From NCBI GenBank assembly GCA_963614215.1, contig CAVECB010000002.1, positions 42,386 through 106,385 of the forward strand: a stretch of DNA of 64,000 nt. Reading direction: 5' to 3'. Positions 41,624 through 49,877 of this stretch are shown here, in pieces (the stretch's first letter is position 1; every line of letters begins with the position of its first letter). Source of the stretch: CAVAWX01 sp963614215 (GTDB lineage: Bacteria; Actinomycetota; Coriobacteriia; Coriobacteriales; QAMH01). The notes under the pieces were generated by a model, which saw only the letters and a program-made list of their open reading frames with translations, was not told where the DNA came from and ran no database searches. Made by a program: the position numbers and the translations under genes.

Positions 41624-43167
41624 CGTGCGCCCCCTTTCGCGCCGCCTTTGCCGCGCCGTGCGGACTGCGCCTGGCCCTTGCCGCGCGCCTTGCCGTCGCT
41701 GGACGCGTCCGCAGGCCCGTCCCCGCAGCACTCGCACTCCTCGTCGCCATCGCAGTCGCACTCGCCGCAGTCGCATTCGCCGTGCGCATGCCCGTGCCCG
41801 CCGTGCCCGTGCCCGCAGCATCCTGCATCCGCATCCAAGTCTTCCTTGGCTGCCTGGAGCAGCTCTTCTTGCACGTAGTCCATGAAATCGAGGCGCAGCG
41901 CCGCCGTCTCGCCACTCGCCCACATTCCCTCGCGCTCGGCCAAAAGCTCGATGGCCCACGCGTCGGTCTCCAGCGCATCAAACGAATAGGACACGAGGGG
42001 AATCTTCTTCACGAAATCGTCCACCGACAGCGCGCTCGCATACGCAGGCGTCCCCGAGGCAAGGACGCTGCATCCAGGACCTGCGACATAGGCGCCCGCG
42101 CTTGCCGGCGTCCACGGTCCCAAAAAGATCGAGCCCGCGTTTTCGATGCCGCCTATCAGCTCGATGGGGGCGGTCATGGCCAGCTCGAGGCGCGCAGGCG
42201 CAATCTTGTTCACCACGTCGTTGGCCTGCGTCATCGTGCGGCACGCGATGGCCACGATGCGCCCAAGCGAGGCGGCCGCCCGGTCAGGCTCGGGGTTTTT
42301 CGACGCGAAATCCTCCAGGCACTCCTGCACGTCCGGCAGCATGGTCGGCGCGGTCGTGACGAGATAGACCTTGCTGTCATCGCAAAGCTCCAGCTGCGAG
42401 AGGACGTCGATGGCGATGAACTCGGGGATGGCGCTGCCATCAAACATCACGCAGGCATCAGAGGGGCCGGACAGCGTGTCGAGGCCGACCTCGCCGCACA
42501 CGACCCTCTTCGCGGCCGCCACGTCGCACCCACCGACGCCCACAATCTTGTCCACTTGAGGGATGGTCTCGGTGCCGTGGGCCATTGCGGCTATTGCGCA
42601 CGGGCCTCCCACCTTGAAGATGCGGTTCACGCCCAGGGTCGTGGCCGCGGTGATGGTGCAGGGGTCGATGGAGCCGTCCGCACGCGGCGCGATGCACATC
42701 ACCACCTCCTCCACGCCCGCCACAAGCGCCGGGATGGCGTTCGTCAAGACCTCGGGGGAAAACGCGTCGCGGCTGCCGTCGATGTAGATGCCCACACGTC
42801 GCAGCGGCATGATTTTCTGCCCCATCAGGCGGCCGTCGCCTTCGGTGGAAAACCACGATTCCCGGCGCTGGCGCTCGTGGAAATCGAAGATGCTCTCGAC
42901 GGCGTAGGCAAGCGCGTCGAGGAAGTCCTCGTCCACCTCGGCCTGCGCCGCCGCTATCTCGGCCTCCGTCAACTCGAAGGACTTCATGGGCGCGATGCCC
43001 GCCTCCTCACTAAACTTCGCTATGGCCTCATCGCCGTCGCGATACACCTCCGAGGCGGCCGCGAGGGCCTTCGCAAAGACCTTCTCGTCGAAAGCTGGCG
43101 GACGCGTGATGCGCGCCTCGTCGAACACCTCGTCAAACCCGAGCTCTATCGTCTCCATATCCCGCAT
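41620..43167 (-). CDS. HisD-family pseudoenzyme with His/Cys-rich metal-binding tail
   Basis: About 515 residues. The first 430 align with histidinol dehydrogenase throughout (VGIYIDGSRDAF; KVGGPCAIAAMAHGTE; LSGPSDACV; SIFLGPWTPASAGAY). However, the known active-site residues are changed. SQAEH is SQLEL, so the zinc His262 is lost; PEHL is PARL, so the catalytic Glu326 and His327 are lost; GDY is GAY, so zinc Asp360 is lost; TNHVLP is PGCSVLA; and the last zinc His419 is Ser. It should not oxidise histidinol. A tail of about 35 residues contains runs such as CCGHGHGGHGHAHGE and CDCGECDCDG, likely to bind Ni, Zn or Co. No other his gene is near. The start could also be the ATG at 43158. Confidence 0.8.
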   Translation of the reverse strand: MRDMETIELGFDEVFDEARITRPPAFDEKVFAKALAAASEVYRDGDEAIAKFSEEAGIAPMKSFELTEAEIAAAQAEVDEDFLDALAYAVESIFDFHERQRRESWFSTEGDGRLMGQKIMPLRRVGIYIDGSRDAFSPEVLTNAIPALVAGVEEVVMCIAPRADGSIDPCTITAATTLGVNRIFKVGGPCAIAAMAHGTETIPQVDKIVGVGGCDVAAAKRVVCGEVGLDTLSGPSDACVMFDGSAIPEFIAIDVLSQLELCDDSKVYLVTTAPTMLPDVQECLEDFASKNPEPDRAAASLGRIVAIACRTMTQANDVVNKIAPARLELAMTAPIELIGGIENAGSIFLGPWTPASAGAYVAGPGCSVLASGTPAYASALSVDDFVKKIPLVSYSFDALETDAWAIELLAEREGMWASGETAALRLDFMDYVQEELLQAAKEDLDADAGCCGHGHGGHGHAHGECDCGECDCDGDEECECCGDGPADASSDGKARGKGQAQSARRGKGGAKGGAR

Positions 43168-43257
43168 CCGCCTTTCGTGAGAATCTTCGTCTCGCCTCGT
43201 GCATGGGCGACCATGCACGTCCCCGCACCGCGCCGGCGCCTCGCGCGTCGCCTTGTG

Positions 43258-45906
43258 CTAATGCGCCCGCGCCCAGTTTTGTGCGCTCTGCACGTCAACG
43301 ACGAGCGGCACCTTCAGCTGCGCGACGTTTTCCATCGCATCTTTTACCATAGATTCCAGCGCAGCAAGCTCGCCGGCCGGACATTCGAAGTCCAGCTCGT
43401 CGTGCACCTGCACGACCATGCGCGCATGCAGCCCCTCCTCGCGCAGACCCCGCGCCACCCCGCACATCGCAAGCTTGATGATGTCGGCCGCGCTGCCCTG
43501 CATGGGGTGGTTCATGGCCGTGCGCTCGCCGAAAGCCCGCAGCTGGTGGTTGGTGCTTTGCAGCTGGGCGATGTGGCGCCGCCGCCCAAACATCGTCTCG
43601 GCATACCCCGTCTCGCGTGCCCGCTCAACCGTCTCGTCGAGGTAGGCACGCACGCCGGGATAGGCCGCGTAGTAGCGGTCGATCATCTCTTGAGCCTCTG
43701 CCACGGCCACGTGCAGGTTTTGCGACAGGCCAAAGGCGCCTTGCCCGTAGACGATGCCAAAGTTCACGCTCTTGGCGCGCGTGCGCATCTGGGGCGTGAC
43801 CTCTGAAACGGGCACGCCAAAGACCTGCGCAGCCGTGTGCGCATGGAAATCCTCGCCTTCCACAAAGGCCTCGACAAGTCCGGGGTCGCCGGAAAGGTGC
43901 GCGAGCAGGCGCAACTCTATCTGGCTGTAGTCGGCGCTCACGAACACGCAGCCGTCCGGCACGGTGAAAGCCTCGCGTATGCGGCGACCCACATCTGTGC
44001 GCACGGGGATGTTTTGCAGGTTCGGATCGCTCGAGGACAGGCGCCCGGTGGCCGTGACCGTCTGATTGAAGGTGGTGTGGATGCGGCCGTCGCGGCTATC
44101 CACGAGGGCGGGCAGCGCGTCAAGGTAGGTGCTCTTCAGTTTTGCCAGCTCGCGGTACGTGATGACCTTGCCCGCTATGGGGTGGTCGTCGCGCAGCTTG
44201 TCGAGCACCGCTGCGCTCGTGGAGTACCCACGCTGGGTTTTCTTCGACTTGCGGCGGTCCAGCCCGAGCTTCTCGAAGAGCACCTCGCCGAGCTGCTTGG
44301 GCGAATCCACGTTGAAATCGGTGCCGGCCAAGCTCACGATGTCGGCGCGAAGCTCGTCTACTTGGGCGCCCACCTGCGCCGATATCTCGCCGAGCACCTG
44401 CGTGTCCACAAGGACGCCGCAGGCCTCCATGGCCGCGAGCACCGGCAAAAGCGGCATCTCCATGTCGGTGAAAAGCGCAAGCGCGCCCTCGCGTTTAAGC
44501 TCTGCGCGCAAGGGGTCTACGAGAGCCGCAGCCGCCGCCACAAGAAACTGCCCCGAAGTCGGGGCGTCGTCGCCGGCGGGCGCGCGCAGGCCGGCCTTGT
44601 TCGCGACGATGTCGACCGGGTCCTTCGGCCCTTCCGAATCGAGCAGGTAGGCGGCCACGCCAAGATCGAACAGGCGTGCGGGCAGGTCCTCGCGCCCCAG
44701 CAGCGCGCACACCTCGTCTGCGGTCTTGTCTGCCGCATGCGCCACGCGCCGCACGGTGCCCTTCAAATCGAAGCCGGCCACCTTGCCCTGCGCGAGCAGC
44801 TTTTCTAGGGCAGGCCAGGCCTCTTCAAGCGGCAGCTGCGCCAAGCCCGCGCCATCGCTTGCGACAAACATGGCGCCCCCACCGAAAAGCGACATCTCGG
44901 CCGGCTCGTCGATACCGACGGCCACCCACGTGCCGGATGCCACGCACCGCTCGAGGCGCTTTTGCGCGTCGCGGGCCACGTGGTAGCTAAGGCGCAGGTC
45001 CAAACCGGCGCCACCCGCCGCCGCGCCGTCTGCGTCCTGCAGGGCTAGCACGCTTTTCATATGCCGAGTGAAATGCAGCGCCCCGAAAGCCTCGACCACC
45101 TTCGCGGGGTCGAAATCGGGAAACTTCACCGCGGCCAGATCCAGCTCGAAATCCAAATCGCGCACGATGGTTGCCACCTTGCGCGACAAAAAGGCCAACT
45201 CGCGGTTCGCGCGCACCTTCTCGCCCAGCTTGCCGCCCAGCTCGTCGGCATGCTCGTAGAGGCCCTCGATACTGCCGTATTCCTGCAAAAACTTCACCGC
45301 CGTCTTCGCGCCCACGCCGGGCACGCCGGGGATGTTGTCAGACGAGTCTCCCATCAGCCCCAAATAGTCGGGGATCTGCGCGGGCGTCACGCCATAGCGC
45401 TCCTCGACGCCGGCCGGGTCGTAGACCACCACGTCGGTGATGCCTTTTTTCGTGTTCACCACGTGCGTGGACTCGGTGACCAGCTGGCAGGCATCCTTGT
45501 CGCCCGTCACCAGCAAAGCCTTGTCGCCTGCCGCCTCGCAGCGCGCCGCAACCGTACCCAATATGTCGTCGCCTTCCCAGCCCGCCACCTTCACCACGGG
45601 TATGTTCATGGCGTCCAGCAGACTCTCTGCCAGCGGAAACTGCACACGCAGCTCGTCGTCCATGTGCGGGCGCTGCGCCTTGTAGCGCTCCATCGCCTCG
45701 ATGCGGAAAGTCGGCTTGCCCGCGTCGAAAGCGCACACGATGCCGTCTGGGTGCGCCGTGTCGATGAACTTCAGCAGCATGGACAAAAAGCCGAAGACGG
45801 CGTTGGTGGGGGTGCCGTCGGGCGTGCTCATGGGGTTTTGCACGGCGTGATAGGCGCGGTGCATGAGTGAGTTGCCGTCGATGACGGCGATGGTGCGCCC
45901 GGACAT
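43258..45906 (-). CDS. polA: DNA polymerase I
   Basis: An 882-residue protein. The 5' nuclease domain comes first (GWEGDDILGT, VTGDKDACQL, GDSSDNIPGVPGVGAKTA), then a 3'-5' exonuclease-like domain, then the family A polymerase with DYSQIELRLLAHLSGD and VQVHDELDFE in the palm. In the middle domain the DxE pair of active proofreading enzymes is replaced (VAVGIDEPAEM), so proofreading is probably absent, as in many Gram-positive PolA proteins. It works in Okazaki-fragment maturation and excision repair. AGGAGG lies before the ATG. The HisD-like gene follows 90 bp downstream. Confidence 0.97.
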   Translation of the reverse strand: MSGRTIAVIDGNSLMHRAYHAVQNPMSTPDGTPTNAVFGFLSMLLKFIDTAHPDGIVCAFDAGKPTFRIEAMERYKAQRPHMDDELRVQFPLAESLLDAMNIPVVKVAGWEGDDILGTVAARCEAAGDKALLVTGDKDACQLVTESTHVVNTKKGITDVVVYDPAGVEERYGVTPAQIPDYLGLMGDSSDNIPGVPGVGAKTAVKFLQEYGSIEGLYEHADELGGKLGEKVRANRELAFLSRKVATIVRDLDFELDLAAVKFPDFDPAKVVEAFGALHFTRHMKSVLALQDADGAAAGGAGLDLRLSYHVARDAQKRLERCVASGTWVAVGIDEPAEMSLFGGGAMFVASDGAGLAQLPLEEAWPALEKLLAQGKVAGFDLKGTVRRVAHAADKTADEVCALLGREDLPARLFDLGVAAYLLDSEGPKDPVDIVANKAGLRAPAGDDAPTSGQFLVAAAAALVDPLRAELKREGALALFTDMEMPLLPVLAAMEACGVLVDTQVLGEISAQVGAQVDELRADIVSLAGTDFNVDSPKQLGEVLFEKLGLDRRKSKKTQRGYSTSAAVLDKLRDDHPIAGKVITYRELAKLKSTYLDALPALVDSRDGRIHTTFNQTVTATGRLSSSDPNLQNIPVRTDVGRRIREAFTVPDGCVFVSADYSQIELRLLAHLSGDPGLVEAFVEGEDFHAHTAAQVFGVPVSEVTPQMRTRAKSVNFGIVYGQGAFGLSQNLHVAVAEAQEMIDRYYAAYPGVRAYLDETVERARETGYAETMFGRRRHIAQLQSTNHQLRAFGERTAMNHPMQGSAADIIKLAMCGVARGLREEGLHARMVVQVHDELDFECPAGELAALESMVKDAMENVAQLKVPLVVDVQSAQNWARAH

Positions 45907-46005
45907 GGGGCCTCCTTTTGCGCGTGGGATACGGCTTGCGTTTCTCGCGCCTCATTATGACGCAAGACGGCGCGGCAAAAGGCAAAAGCCCCCAGTGTCG
46001 AAAAG

Positions 46006-47976
46006 TCACAGCTCCAACGCGGCGTAGAACTCTGCCAGCGCACGAGCGTTGAAGGCGTCGACGTCGAAGCGGGTGAAGGGTCCAAACCGGCCGGCGGCGA
46101 AATCTACAAGCCCCGCCTCGATGCCCGCCGTCGAGTTTTCCACAACCTGCCCGTAGCCGCCCTCATGCAAAAACGCGCTCACCCCGGGCATGTCCGTGCA
46201 GATGACGGGCTTGCCCAGCACCAGCGCCTCCATAACGACCATGGGCATGCCCTCGTAGTGCGATGCGAGCACGAGCGCGTCGGCACGTGCAAGCAGCGCG
46301 TAGGGGTTCGCAAGCGCGCGAACGACGGCAACATGCTCCGCCCCGAGCCGGCCGGCCGCCTCGCGCACCTGCTCGTAAAGCTCGCCGGTGGAGCCCGCCA
46401 TAACGAGCCGCCCCCGCCCTCCGGCAGCAAGAAACGAGGAGAACGCCTCGAGCAGGCGGTCGCAGCCCTTCTGCTCGACGAAGCGACCGAGCCACACGAA
46501 CAGCGGACCGTCGTTGCTTGCGAGCAAAGCCTCCAGCTCGGCGAAGCTGCACGAGCACTCGCCGTAGCCGTCGCGATCCAAGGGTCGCTGCGCACCAGCG
46601 CATATAGCTTTCGCGTCACAGACGTTGTGCACGGTGAAGACCCGCGTATCGTCAAGCGTGCCGACGACGCGGCGCAAAGGCTCGCGCAGCCCCTCGTCGA
46701 CGAGGCAGACCGCATCAAACTCCGCGCAAGCACAGGTCAGGCTCCACGGATCGAAGTTCGCGGCCGCCACGCGCTCGCGCTCCATGTCGTTGTGGACAAA
46801 GACGAGCTTGCGCTCTGCACGGATCGAACGCATCATTTGCATGAACTCGAAATCGTAGCCCGTGAAGTGCACAATCGCATCGCAGGAAAGCCCACCAAGC
46901 ACGCGCCGCGCCTCGCGCTCGAAAACGGCATCGAGCCGGCGGCGCACCCAGGCCCCCGAACGACGGAAGCGGGTGTGCGCCATCCAGGCAAGCGTCTCGC
47001 CCACACGCAGGTTGCGTCCCTTGCGAAAAGCGACCCAGTCGATGGAGGTGGGCAGTGTGTTCAAATACTCGAGCCCATCGCACGACAGAGCCTCCGCAGC
47101 GGTCCGATAGGCTCCCGGCGAGCACATCAACACGAAGTCCGCGCGGCTCGTATCGACAGAGGCGAGCAAGTTGCGCAACGAGCTCTCTATGCCGTTGCGC
47201 ACGAGCTTGTCCCCATAGAGCACGACGCGCGGTCGCCCCGTGTGCAGACTATCGCCCGCAAGCAGGGAAAGCCCGTCGCAACAGCCGTCCACGAACAGGG
47301 CGGCTAGGCGCGCGGGCATGGACTTTTTGTCTTCACTTTTTCCTTCACCTGCCGAAACATAGGCGCCCGTATAGTGGCGCGCCACCATGGCATTATCGGC
47401 CAAGCGGCGCAGCGCCCCTGCGTCCGGGTGCGCAATCCAGTCGCTTGCCAAAAGAACGTGCTGCATGCTGCAGAACAGATCGGCGTCGGATACGGCGTGC
47501 CGGTCCAAGGGCGCCAGACGGCGCATGTCGGGCACGCAGGCCAGACGTTGTCCGCGTCGCTTCACGAGAAAAAACGGAAAAGCGCGTTCGTCGCCTACAA
47601 GCAGGCCGGCGCTTGCCAAAAGACGCATGTAGCGGCGGCTGCGGCGGCGCGCCCAGGCAACACGATGTTCGAGACCTGCCCCGCGCAGGGCACAGCGTAT
47701 GGCGCTTTCACCCGGCGCGCCCTCGGCGATGTGCACGCGCAGCCCTTTTTCCTGCGTCTGGCGGACGAGTTCAACGACGAAGCGGGTAAAAAGCCCGGTG
47801 TCGTCTGCAGATTCGGCAGTGGCGGGTACAGACTCCTCTTCACCCGCATCCACGAGCACGGCACCCTCGTCCACGGAACAGGTGTCGAGGAAGCGCGCAT
47901 AAGAAAACTGAAGGCGCCCCCACTTCCCCGGCGCAAGACGCCGGCGCATACGGGCGACATCATCGGCCAACGTCAT
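46006..47976 (-). CDS. Two-part glycosyltransferase with GT4 C-terminal domain
   Basis: A 656-residue protein. The first 230 residues have no clear family. The middle (about 235-430) has an N-terminal Rossmann half of GT-B type (VVLYGDKLVRNGIESSLRNLL), and the end is the GT4 donor domain: FVWLGRFVEQKGCDRLLEAF, RLVMAGSTGELYEQ and SHYEGMPMVVMEALVLGKPVI with the conserved E-x7-E. It should transfer a sugar from a nucleotide donor in the cytoplasm. It is directly downstream of the sugar-phosphate transferase (13 bp), which points to assembly of the same lipid-linked glycan. The acceptor is unknown. Confidence 0.8.
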   Translation of the reverse strand: MTLADDVARMRRRLAPGKWGRLQFSYARFLDTCSVDEGAVLVDAGEEESVPATAESADDTGLFTRFVVELVRQTQEKGLRVHIAEGAPGESAIRCALRGAGLEHRVAWARRRSRRYMRLLASAGLLVGDERAFPFFLVKRRGQRLACVPDMRRLAPLDRHAVSDADLFCSMQHVLLASDWIAHPDAGALRRLADNAMVARHYTGAYVSAGEGKSEDKKSMPARLAALFVDGCCDGLSLLAGDSLHTGRPRVVLYGDKLVRNGIESSLRNLLASVDTSRADFVLMCSPGAYRTAAEALSCDGLEYLNTLPTSIDWVAFRKGRNLRVGETLAWMAHTRFRRSGAWVRRRLDAVFEREARRVLGGLSCDAIVHFTGYDFEFMQMMRSIRAERKLVFVHNDMERERVAAANFDPWSLTCACAEFDAVCLVDEGLREPLRRVVGTLDDTRVFTVHNVCDAKAICAGAQRPLDRDGYGECSCSFAELEALLASNDGPLFVWLGRFVEQKGCDRLLEAFSSFLAAGGRGRLVMAGSTGELYEQVREAAGRLGAEHVAVVRALANPYALLARADALVLASHYEGMPMVVMEALVLGKPVICTDMPGVSAFLHEGGYGQVVENSTAGIEAGLVDFAAGRFGPFTRFDVDAFNARALAEFYAALEL

Positions 47977-47989
47977 GCGCGCCGCACCC

Positions 47990-48793
47990 CTAGCGCCCGG
48001 TGCCCCGGACCATCACCTTGAAGGTGCGCAGGAAAATGGAGAAATCGAAGGACAGGCTCGCGTGGCGCACGTAATAGAGCTCGAGCTGTTGGCGCCCGCC
48101 GTCCTCGTAGACAGCCTCGTTGCGGCTGTGAACCTGCCACCAACCAGTGATGCCCGGCTTCAGGCTGAGGAACTCGGACACATCGTCGCCATAATGGCGC
48201 AACTCAGGCAAGACGACGGGGCGCACGCCAATGGTGGACATGTGCCCGGCAAACACGTTCAAAAACTGCGGCAGCTCGTCGAGGCTCGTGCGGCGCAGAA
48301 AGGCACCGAGTTTCGTGACGCGCGGGTCGTTTCTCACCTTGCGCTCGCGCTCCCACTCCGCTATCTGGTCGGCGTCGAGGTACTTCTCCACATCCTCGGC
48401 ATCTGCCACCATCGTGCGGAACTTGAACATGCGAAACCGCCTGCCGCACAGACCGAGGCGTTGCTGGGTGAAGATGGGCGAACCGCCCATGGTGGCCGCG
48501 ATGACGATGCACAAGATGCATGCGGGAATGAAGCCAACGACGATGATCACCGTGCTCAAAACGAGGTCGATGGCGCGCTTGACGAAGCGGTAGGCGACGC
48601 GCTGCGAGGGGCGGGCATCGAAAAACACGTCCGGCTCGTCTGCCTGCATGCCAACATTGCCCGCGACCCGCATATTGCAGACCGCCGCCGCGCTGTATGT
48701 TGAGTCCATATCCAAGAAAGTCCCGCTGCTCGCACACGCGCGCGAGCGCCTCGTCCCCTCTTCACCGATTGCTAAAGAAGGCGAGTATTGCAC
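47990..48793 (-). CDS. Undecaprenyl-phosphate sugar phosphotransferase (WbaP/CpsE type)
   Basis: A 267-residue membrane protein that starts glycan synthesis by moving a sugar-1-phosphate onto undecaprenyl phosphate. One hydrophobic hairpin lies in AIDLVLSTVIIVVGFIPA. The catalytic block follows: FTQQRLGLCGRRFRMFKFRT, then LRRTSLDELPQFLNVFAG, and finally KPGITGWWQVHSRNE. The short form (one membrane segment, no N-terminal sensory domain) is the PglC-like core. Two starts are possible: GTG at 48793 after GCGGGG, or ATG at 48709 (239 aa). It belongs to a run of four or five minus-strand envelope genes. Confidence 0.9.
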   Translation of the reverse strand: MQYSPSLAIGEEGTRRSRACASSGTFLDMDSTYSAAAVCNMRVAGNVGMQADEPDVFFDARPSQRVAYRFVKRAIDLVLSTVIIVVGFIPACILCIVIAATMGGSPIFTQQRLGLCGRRFRMFKFRTMVADAEDVEKYLDADQIAEWERERKVRNDPRVTKLGAFLRRTSLDELPQFLNVFAGHMSTIGVRPVVLPELRHYGDDVSEFLSLKPGITGWWQVHSRNEAVYEDGGRQQLELYYVRHASLSFDFSIFLRTFKVMVRGTGR

Positions 48794-48902
48794 ATGAAGC
48801 CCCGCATGTCACCACCTTAGAGGGCAAGCACTCAAAACCAACAGGATGACGTGCGGGGCGGGCGCGGTGCGGGCGCGGGGAATGGGGCAGAACGCCCTCG
48901 CT

Positions 48903-49826
48903 TCACACATCCGCATAATCCCCGAGGTCAAAGGCGTAGACGACATGGGTCTCCTGCTCGGTGGCGGAAGGCGGCGTCATGTAGTCCGAGCCGTAGAGCT
49001 GCTCCAAGTAGGCAGGCGCGTCGTGCGGGACGCAGACCACGACCCCGGCGAAGTTGGCATCGGCAGCCGGAAAGAAGGCGTCGCGGCGGTAGGTCTCCTT
49101 GAAGTAGTGCCCACGCCCGACGGGAAAGGCGATGAAGGTCGAGGCATCGTCTTTACAGCGCCCGTTCCAGGCATCCCACACGCACGTCCATTTCTCCGCC
49201 GACCAAAACGAGAGTAGGCGACCGAGCGCGATCTTGCGGCGGAAAGTGCGCGTCGTCGCCTCGTCGCCGGCAGCGAGCGCGAGAAAGGAGTCCGCATAGG
49301 CCGCGAAACGCCGGCAGGAATAGGCCAGCCCGAGCGCCATTGAAACCAGCCCGTGCAGGCGATGCGCGACTGCACTATCTGGAACGTTTTCAGCAAGGAA
49401 CACGTCTACGTAGGCACCGCAGGCCTCGTCGGGCAGGTTCACGTCCTCGCGGCTGCGCACAAGCGTGCCCTTCAAGCGTATTCGCGGGAAGGCCAGAGTG
49501 TAGCCCGGGGTGTTGTTCGCCGTCTGGATGCAGTACTTGTCGCCATGGGCCGCCAAGAGCGCCTCGGCGAAACGGGAAAACTCAGAGCGCGGCATGTTCA
49601 GGTCCATATCGTCGTCCCAGGGGATGAAGCCGCCGTGGCGCACGGCTCCCAGGCAGGTTCCGCCGCCGAGCGTGTAGGACAGGCCGTTTTGACGGCACAC
49701 GGCGTCGATGTCGGCGAGCATCCCCACGAGCACCCGCTGCAAGGTGGCTAGGCGCTCGCCCGACAACTCGATGTTGTCGCCGCCCTTGGCCATGTGCTTG
49801 AAGGTCTCGACCGTGGATATGCCCAT
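48903..49826 (-). CDS. LicD-family phosphotransferase
   Basis: A 307-residue enzyme with the LicD core LGGGTCLGAVRHGGFIPWDD followed by DMDLNMPR, in which the aspartates bind metal. The family attaches phosphocholine, phosphoglycerol or phosphoribitol to surface sugars using a CDP-activated donor. Another motif is YVDVFL near residue 140. Together with a CDP-glycerol/ribitol phosphotransferase-like protein and an IspD/TarI cytidylyltransferase in this window, it suggests decoration of a polyol- or choline-phosphate polymer. No choline kinase is seen here. It starts at ATG 49826, about 50 bp after the DUF5722 gene. Confidence 0.88.
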   Translation of the reverse strand: MGISTVETFKHMAKGGDNIELSGERLATLQRVLVGMLADIDAVCRQNGLSYTLGGGTCLGAVRHGGFIPWDDDMDLNMPRSEFSRFAEALLAAHGDKYCIQTANNTPGYTLAFPRIRLKGTLVRSREDVNLPDEACGAYVDVFLAENVPDSAVAHRLHGLVSMALGLAYSCRRFAAYADSFLALAAGDEATTRTFRRKIALGRLLSFWSAEKWTCVWDAWNGRCKDDASTFIAFPVGRGHYFKETYRRDAFFPAADANFAGVVVCVPHDAPAYLEQLYGSDYMTPPSATEQETHVVYAFDLGDYADV

Positions 49827-49877
49827 TTTGTCTTCGCCTCGCCCGCCAGAGAACCCGCGCCGCCGATGCGCAGTGCG

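Noticed and set aside
41620..43167. Functional histidinol dehydrogenase and part of a his operon
   Set aside because: The zinc ligands and catalytic Glu/His are replaced, and no other his gene is in the window.
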